Shown here: positions 7,446 to 10,568 of the stretch, one piece after another
Numbering within the stretch: position 1 is the first letter of the stretch
How the letters are laid out: the number at the start of each line of letters is the position of its first letter
From: an uncultured Eubacteriales bacterium
GTDB taxonomy: Bacteria; Bacillota; Clostridia; Oscillospirales; Acutalibacteraceae
Direction of reading: 5' to 3'
DNA length: 10,568 bases
Assembly: GCA_900321195.1 (NCBI GenBank)
Contig: ONVG01000039.1
Location: 1-10,568, forward strand
The notes under the pieces: generated by a model
Told to the model about the DNA's origin: nothing
The model's input: only the letters and a program-made list of their open reading frames with translations
The model's database searches: none
Program-made: the position numbers and the translations under genes

Positions 7446-9698
7446 TCAAAGTGTCTTGTGGCATGTACGCGCGATAACATCAAGCTGCTGCTCTTTTGTA
7501 AGGTCTATGAACTTTACAGCATAGCCCGATACTCTTATCGTGAAATTAGCGTACTCTTCCTTTTCCGGATGCTCCATAGCGTCTATGAGCTTTTCAGTGC
7601 CGAACACGTTTACATTCAGGTGATGCGCGCCCTGGTCGAAATAGCCGTCCATTACCTGAACGAGATTGTTTATCCTCTCGTTTTCGTCATGGCCGAGCGC
7701 ATCGGGACTGATGGTCTGTGTATTGGATATACCGTCAAGCGCCCAGTAATAAGGCAGCTTTGCTACTGAATTGAGTGACGCTAAAAGTCCGTTCTGCTCT
7801 GCGCCGTAGCTTGGGTTTGCTCCGGGCGCAAGCGGTGCGCCTGCGCGTCTTCCGTCAGGCATATTGCCTGTTGCCTTTCCGTAAACGACATTTGATGTTA
7901 TTGTGAGTATGGATGTTGTCGGCTCGGAATTTCTGTAGGTGTGGTGCTTCTTTATCTTTTCAAGGAATGTACGCAGAAGCCATACTGCGATATCATCCGC
8001 GCGGTCGTCATCATTTCCGTAGCGCGGGAAATCTCCGTCTATAGCAAAGTCAACGCATATTCCTGCATCATCCCTGATAGCCTTGACCTTTGCATACTTT
8101 ATTGCGCTGAGTGAATCGACAACGTGTGAAAAGCCTGCTATTCCCGTTGCGAATGTACGGCGCACATCTGTATCTATGAGCGCCATTTCGGCAGCCTCAT
8201 AATAATACTTGTCATGCATATAGTGAATGAGATTCAGAGTATTTACATACAGACCTGCAAGCCAGTCCATCATGTCCTCATATCTGTCGATAACCTCATA
8301 ATAATCAAGATATTCGGATGTTATCATTCTGTATGCAGGCGCAACCTGCTCACGGGTATTTGCATCGACACCGCCGTTGAGCGCATAAAGGAGACATTTT
8401 GCAAGATTTGCCCTTGCTCCGAAGAACTGCATTTCCTTACCCGTTTGTGTAGCCGAAACGCAGCAGCATATAGAATAGTCGTCACCCCATACAGGCTTCA
8501 TAACGTCATCATTTTCATACTGTACAGAGCTTGTATTTATTGATATCTTTGAAGCATATTTCTTGAAGTTCTCAGGCAGTGCCGAAGAATAAAGTACTGT
8601 AAGGTTAGGTTCGGGAGAAGGTCCCATATTTTCAAGAGTATGGAGAAAACGGAAGTCATTTTTTGTTACCATGTGTCTGCCGTCACAGCCGATACCTGCT
8701 ACTTCAAGGGTCGCCCATACCGGATCGCCTGAGAAAAGCTGGTTATAAGACGGGATACGCGCGAACTTTACTATCCTGCACTTCATTACAAAATGGTCGA
8801 TAAGCTCCTGAGCTTCTTTTTCGGTCAGTATTCCTCTGTCTATATCTCTCTGGATATATATATCAAGGAATGTTGAAACTCTGCCGACACTCATTGCTGC
8901 GCCGTTCTGTGTTTTTATAGCGGCAAGATATCCGAAATAGAGCCACTGTACAGCCTCTCTTGCATTCTTTGCAGGCTGTGATATATCATAGCCGTATATC
9001 TTAGCCATTTCCTTCATTCCGTAAAGCGCCCTTATCTGCTTTGCTATCTCCTCACGAAGTCTTATGATATCCTCTGTCATTGTTCCGCAGCCGCAGTGTG
9101 CGAGGTCATGCTTTTTCTGCTCAACGAGATAATCTATACCGTAAAGCGCAACACGTCTGTAGTCGCCTACGATACGTCCTCTGCCGTAGGTATCAGGAAG
9201 TCCTGTTATTATCTTGTTGTGGCGCACTGCCTTTATCTCAGGCGTATAGACATCAAATACTGCCTGATTATGAGTTGTCACATACTCATTGAATATCCTG
9301 TGTATTTCTTCATCAGGTGTATAGCCGTATGTCTGACATGCCTGTTCTGCCATTTTTATTCCGCCGAAAGGCATAAAAGCTCTTTTCAAAGGCTTATCGG
9401 TCTGAATACCGACTACCTTTTCCAATGACGGATCGTCACTTATATATCCTGCGCCATAGGCTGTAAGTCCTGAAACCACCTTTGTTTCCATATCCAGAAC
9501 TCCGCCCTTTGCCCTTTCCTGGTTCTGAAGCTCCTGTACTTTTTTCCAAAGCTTGTCGGTAGCCTCGGTCGTACCTTCAAGGAACGACTCATCGCCGTCA
9601 TACTGACGATAATTTTTCTGTATGAAGTCCCTTGTGTTTATCTCCATTTTCCATATTCTGCCGCTGAACCCTTCCCAAGCCTCATTATTCCCGTTCAT
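7446..9698 (-). CDS. pflB: Formate C-acetyltransferase (pyruvate formate-lyase)
   Basis: Glycyl-radical enzyme converting pyruvate and CoA to acetyl-CoA and formate under anaerobic conditions. With the start at 9698 (MNGNNEAWEGF) it has 750 residues, against 760 in E. coli PflB, and aligns from AWEGF onwards (RDFIQKNY, DESFLEGTTEAT, PFGGIKM, FDVYTPE, GLPDTYGRGRIVGDYRR). The catalytic cysteine pair lies in SICCCVSA: C412-C413 match E. coli C418-C419, with an extra Cys at 411 where E. coli has Ala. The radical glycine is G725 in RVSGYAVKF. An AGAGGTG ribosome binding site about 10 bases upstream supports this start; an upstream in-frame ATT/ATG extension to 9734 would sit on top of it. pflA follows 7 nt downstream. 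The enzyme is oxygen-sensitive once activated, and no YfiD-like repair protein is seen nearby. Confidence 0.97.
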   Translation of the reverse strand: MNGNNEAWEGFSGRIWKMEINTRDFIQKNYRQYDGDESFLEGTTEATDKLWKKVQELQNQERAKGGVLDMETKVVSGLTAYGAGYISDDPSLEKVVGIQTDKPLKRAFMPFGGIKMAEQACQTYGYTPDEEIHRIFNEYVTTHNQAVFDVYTPEIKAVRHNKIITGLPDTYGRGRIVGDYRRVALYGIDYLVEQKKHDLAHCGCGTMTEDIIRLREEIAKQIRALYGMKEMAKIYGYDISQPAKNAREAVQWLYFGYLAAIKTQNGAAMSVGRVSTFLDIYIQRDIDRGILTEKEAQELIDHFVMKCRIVKFARIPSYNQLFSGDPVWATLEVAGIGCDGRHMVTKNDFRFLHTLENMGPSPEPNLTVLYSSALPENFKKYASKISINTSSVQYENDDVMKPVWGDDYSICCCVSATQTGKEMQFFGARANLAKCLLYALNGGVDANTREQVAPAYRMITSEYLDYYEVIDRYEDMMDWLAGLYVNTLNLIHYMHDKYYYEAAEMALIDTDVRRTFATGIAGFSHVVDSLSAIKYAKVKAIRDDAGICVDFAIDGDFPRYGNDDDRADDIAVWLLRTFLEKIKKHHTYRNSEPTTSILTITSNVVYGKATGNMPDGRRAGAPLAPGANPSYGAEQNGLLASLNSVAKLPYYWALDGISNTQTISPDALGHDENERINNLVQVMDGYFDQGAHHLNVNVFGTEKLIDAMEHPEKEEYANFTIRVSGYAVKFIDLTKEQQLDVIARTCHKTL

Positions 9699-9744
9699 CA
9701 ATAGAATACACCTCTTCTTCAAATTAACGATCAATATTCAATAA

Positions 9745-9777
9745 GGATAAATCACAACCAAAAGCTGTGCAGTATCC
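9745..9777 (-). ncRNA. Possible hairpin in the pflB 5' leader
   Basis: In the minus-strand transcript GGATA (9777-9773) pairs with TATCC (9749-9745). Inside, CACAGC pairs with GTTGTG (one G-U) around a TTTTG loop, with a 3x3 internal loop between the two helices. It lies in the roughly 88-nt leader between the predicted transcription start (near 9786) and the pflB ATG. It matches no riboswitch I know; it may be an mRNA-stabilising 5' hairpin or chance. Confidence 0.35.
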
Positions 9778-9792
9778 ATTTCTCATGATTTA

Positions 9793-9821
9793 ACTATATA
9801 GCTGTTTTTAAGATTTGTCAA
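9793..9821 (-). promoter_or_regulatory. Strong promoter for pflB-pflA
   Basis: On the minus strand a perfect -35 box TTGACA (9821-9816), a 17-bp spacer and a -10 box TATAGT (9798-9793, 5 of 6). This is the best promoter in the window, as expected for an abundant fermentation enzyme. The predicted start is near 9786. A direct repeat ATTTGTCAA / ATTTGTTCAA (9813-9821 and 9824-9833, period 11, plus strand) overlaps its upstream edge. Confidence 0.88.
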
Positions 9822-9835
9822 CCATTTGTTCAAAA

Positions 9836-9850
9836 TGATAATAATTATCG
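9836..9850. promoter_or_regulatory. Fur-family-like operator upstream of the pflB promoter
   Basis: TGATAAT-A-ATTATCG matches the 7-1-7 Fur consensus TGATAATnATTATCA at all but the last base, and its core GATAATAATTATC is a perfect 13-bp palindrome. Its centre (9843) lies about 57 bp upstream of the predicted pflB transcription start, upstream of the -35 box. Fur, PerR and Zur boxes are similar, so the cognate regulator is not resolved, and AT-rich DNA can produce such palindromes by chance. Confidence 0.5.
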
Positions 9851-9939
9851 TTTTTATAAACAATTAATACTCGTTTTTTCATCAGCTGTATGTACATTTT
9901 TTCTTCTTATCCACACACAAAAATACTATATCTTGTATC

Positions 9940-9953
9940 GAAATTTGAATTTC
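9940..9953. repeat. 14-bp palindrome upstream of pflB
   Basis: GAAATT-TG-AATTTC is a perfect palindrome about 90 bp upstream of the Fur-like box. It could be a protein-binding site; no specific regulator is recognised. Confidence 0.3.
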
Positions 9954-10025
9954 ATCCTATTTGTTGTATTGCTTTCTTAATTTTAGGCTGTCAAAGTCAG
10001 CGAACTCTGGAGAGGGGTTCGGAGA

Positions 10026-10053
10026 AAATCCTTTTTTCGCAAGAAAAGGATTT
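10026..10053. repeat. 12-bp inverted repeat hairpin
   Basis: AAATCCTTTTTT (10026-10037) pairs with AGAAAAGGATTT (10042-10053), one G-U, with loop CGCA. No T tract follows on either strand (CCGG to the right; TCTCC on the minus strand), so it does not look like a standard terminator. Confidence 0.85.
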
Positions 10054-10054
10054 C

Positions 10055-10073
10055 CGGCGGAGTGCCTCCGCTG
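10055..10073. repeat. GC-rich hairpin containing the shared word GGCGGAGTGCC
   Basis: GCGGAG (10057-10062) and CTCCGC (10066-10071) are perfect complements around a TGC loop, extendable by one G-U and one C-G pair. The word GGCGGAGTGCC (10056-10066) recurs exactly at 10316-10326, where it also forms a small hairpin. Confidence 0.75.
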
Positions 10074-10140
10074 TCGATTACGTTCTCGCGCGGTAAAACG
10101 CGCTTACTTTACATTAACCTACACTGCTATGCACGCACAT

Positions 10141-10165
10141 CCGGTGCGGCGGCGCACGGCGCCGG
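10141..10165. repeat. Bulged GC-rich hairpin
   Basis: GTGCG (10144-10148) pairs with CGCAC (10153-10157) around a GCGG loop. CCG (10141-10143) pairs with CGG (10163-10165) after a 5-nt bulge, GGCGC. It is the most GC-rich spot of the right-hand block. Confidence 0.55.
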
Positions 10166-10244
10166 TTTCCTACGTCCGCCGACACGCCCCTTATGGTGCG
10201 CTTTACGGCTATTGTATCAAAATTTACAAGTTCTTTTTTCTATC

Positions 10245-10272
10245 AAACTTTGCCGCACCTAATGCAAAGTTT
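10245..10272. repeat. 9-bp perfect inverted repeat
   Basis: AAACTTTGC (10245-10253) and GCAAAGTTT (10264-10272) are exact reverse complements around a 10-nt loop, CGCACCTAAT. It lies just left of repeat module copy A. Confidence 0.75.
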
Positions 10273-10281
10273 ATGCCGCGC

Positions 10282-10340
10282 CGCGTGAATAAACTTCCCC
10301 ATGATTATCAGAGCGGGCGGAGTGCCGCCGGCGCGAATCG
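10282..10340 (+). repeat. Repeat module, copy A
   Basis: Begins with CGCGTGAATAAA (10282-10293), has ATCAGAGCGG at 10307-10316 and ends with CGCGAATCG (to 10340). The same three words occur in the same order, with nearly the same spacing, in copy B at 10392-10453. The middle contains a GGCGG/CCGCC hairpin. Confidence 0.8.
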
Positions 10341-10391
10341 ACTGCGAACAGGAATACAAAATTAAAGCACTCTATTTCAATAACTAAAAAT

Positions 10392-10453
10392 CGCGTGAAT
10401 AAAATGTTCGGTCTGCAATCAGAGCGGAGCGGAGCGAGCGACAACGCGAATCG
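10392..10453 (+). repeat. Repeat module, copy B
   Basis: Begins with CGCGTGAATAAA (10392-10403), has ATCAGAGCGG at 10418-10427 and ends with CGCGAATCG (10445-10453). It starts 110 bp after copy A. Its middle carries three tandem GAGCG units (10422-10436) plus AGCG, in place of the hairpin seen in copy A. Confidence 0.8.
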
Positions 10454-10480
10454 GGTCCGGCAGCTTGCCGCACGGAAATC

Positions 10481-10568
10481 AATTTTCAAAAATCATCAAC
10501 AGCGAAATGGTTATTTTAACGCCTATTACAATCAATAATCATTTCAATAATGCAAATTATGTGACTAA
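10481..10568. other. AT-rich right edge, no feature recognised
   Basis: Sequence returns to AT-rich composition after the structured block. I see no gene start, no open frame on either strand at the edge, and no clear promoter or terminator. Confidence 0.4.

Larger units (their letters stand above)
9985..10480. other. Gene-free structured repeat region, possible composite element or RNA locus
   Basis: No convincing gene lies between the pflB leader and the right edge. Inside AT-rich flanks sits a GC-rich block full of inverted repeats: a 12-bp stem at 10026-10053, an 8-bp stem at 10055-10073 (TGC loop), GCGCG/CGCGC at 10088-10103, a bulged GC stem at 10141-10165, a 9-bp stem at 10245-10272, GGCGG/CCGCC at 10316-10329 and CGGCA/TGCCG at 10458-10470. 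Two diverged copies of a roughly 60-bp module and shared words tie the parts together. Open frames crossing it are low-complexity, rich in Arg, Ala and Pro, lack good ribosome binding sites and read through the hairpins, so they look spurious. There are no transposase, tRNA-like or target-site signals. A mobile or recombinogenic repeat, a remnant of one, or a structured RNA are all possible. Confidence 0.55.

Noticed and set aside
7278..7769. 163-codon plus-strand frame across the pflB-pflA junction
   Set aside because: It is antisense to two well-identified genes and shows no family features.
10026..10053. Hairpin as a rho-independent terminator
   Set aside because: The stem itself contains the T run, and neither strand has a T tract after the stem.
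9961..10365. 134-codon plus-strand open frame across the structured block
   Set aside because: It reads through several hairpins and both AT- and GC-rich parts, has an Arg/Ala/Pro-rich composition without a recognisable domain, and no ribosome binding site at its start. A shorter frame at 10062-10262 and a minus-strand one at 10271-10489 fail for the same reasons.
10282..10453. CRISPR array
   Set aside because: Only two imperfect repeats with internal variation and a single 51-bp gap; no cas genes are present.
9985..10480. Known structured RNA (SRP RNA, RNase P, tmRNA, 6S, tRNA)
   Set aside because: I looked for their conserved core sequences and found none.

Overview
The window looks like a chromosomal segment from an anaerobic, low-to-mid GC Firmicute, most likely a Clostridia member of the Ruminococcus/Oscillospiraceae type. 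This rests on the gene set (PhoH, type III pantothenate kinase, SbcCD, pyruvate formate-lyase with its activase), strong AGGAGG-like ribosome binding sites, AT-rich intergenic DNA and sigma-A promoters with TGn-extended -10 boxes. The genus is an inference; there is no rRNA gene here.

Layout. Positions 1-571 (minus) hold the N-terminal part of a PhoH-family ATPase that runs off the left edge. An AT-rich divergent intergenic stretch (572-902) carries back-to-back promoters. On the plus strand follows a two-gene operon: an MscS-family mechanosensitive channel (903-1802) and coaX (1799-2575), joined by an ATGA overlap. A hairpin at 2602-2625 with A/T tracts on both sides serves as a bidirectional terminator between coaX and the convergent minus-strand operon sbcD-sbcC (6550 down to 2646, also joined by an ATGA overlap), which has its own promoter near 6585-6613. 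Further right on the minus strand is pflB-pflA (9698 down to 6692), ended by a hairpin at 6660-6683 and driven by a near-consensus promoter (9793-9821). A Fur-family-like palindrome (9836-9850) lies just upstream of that promoter.

How the genes work together. PflB and PflA form the glycyl-radical enzyme and its radical-SAM activase, turning pyruvate and CoA into acetyl-CoA and formate in anaerobic fermentation. CoaX starts CoA synthesis from pantothenate. SbcD and SbcC form the Mre11-Rad50-type nuclease that processes hairpins and double-strand ends. MscS protects against hypo-osmotic shock. These are ordinary core functions, and I see no defence system, CRISPR array, transposase or phage gene.

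The least explained part is the gene-free right end (about 9900-10568). AT-rich DNA there gives way to a GC-rich block packed with inverted repeats, containing two diverged copies of a roughly 60-bp module 110 bp apart and an 11-bp word (GGCGGAGTGCC) shared with a third hairpin. It looks like a composite structured repeat element or a non-coding RNA locus rather than a gene. It is the best candidate here for something undescribed, but its function cannot be read from this window alone.
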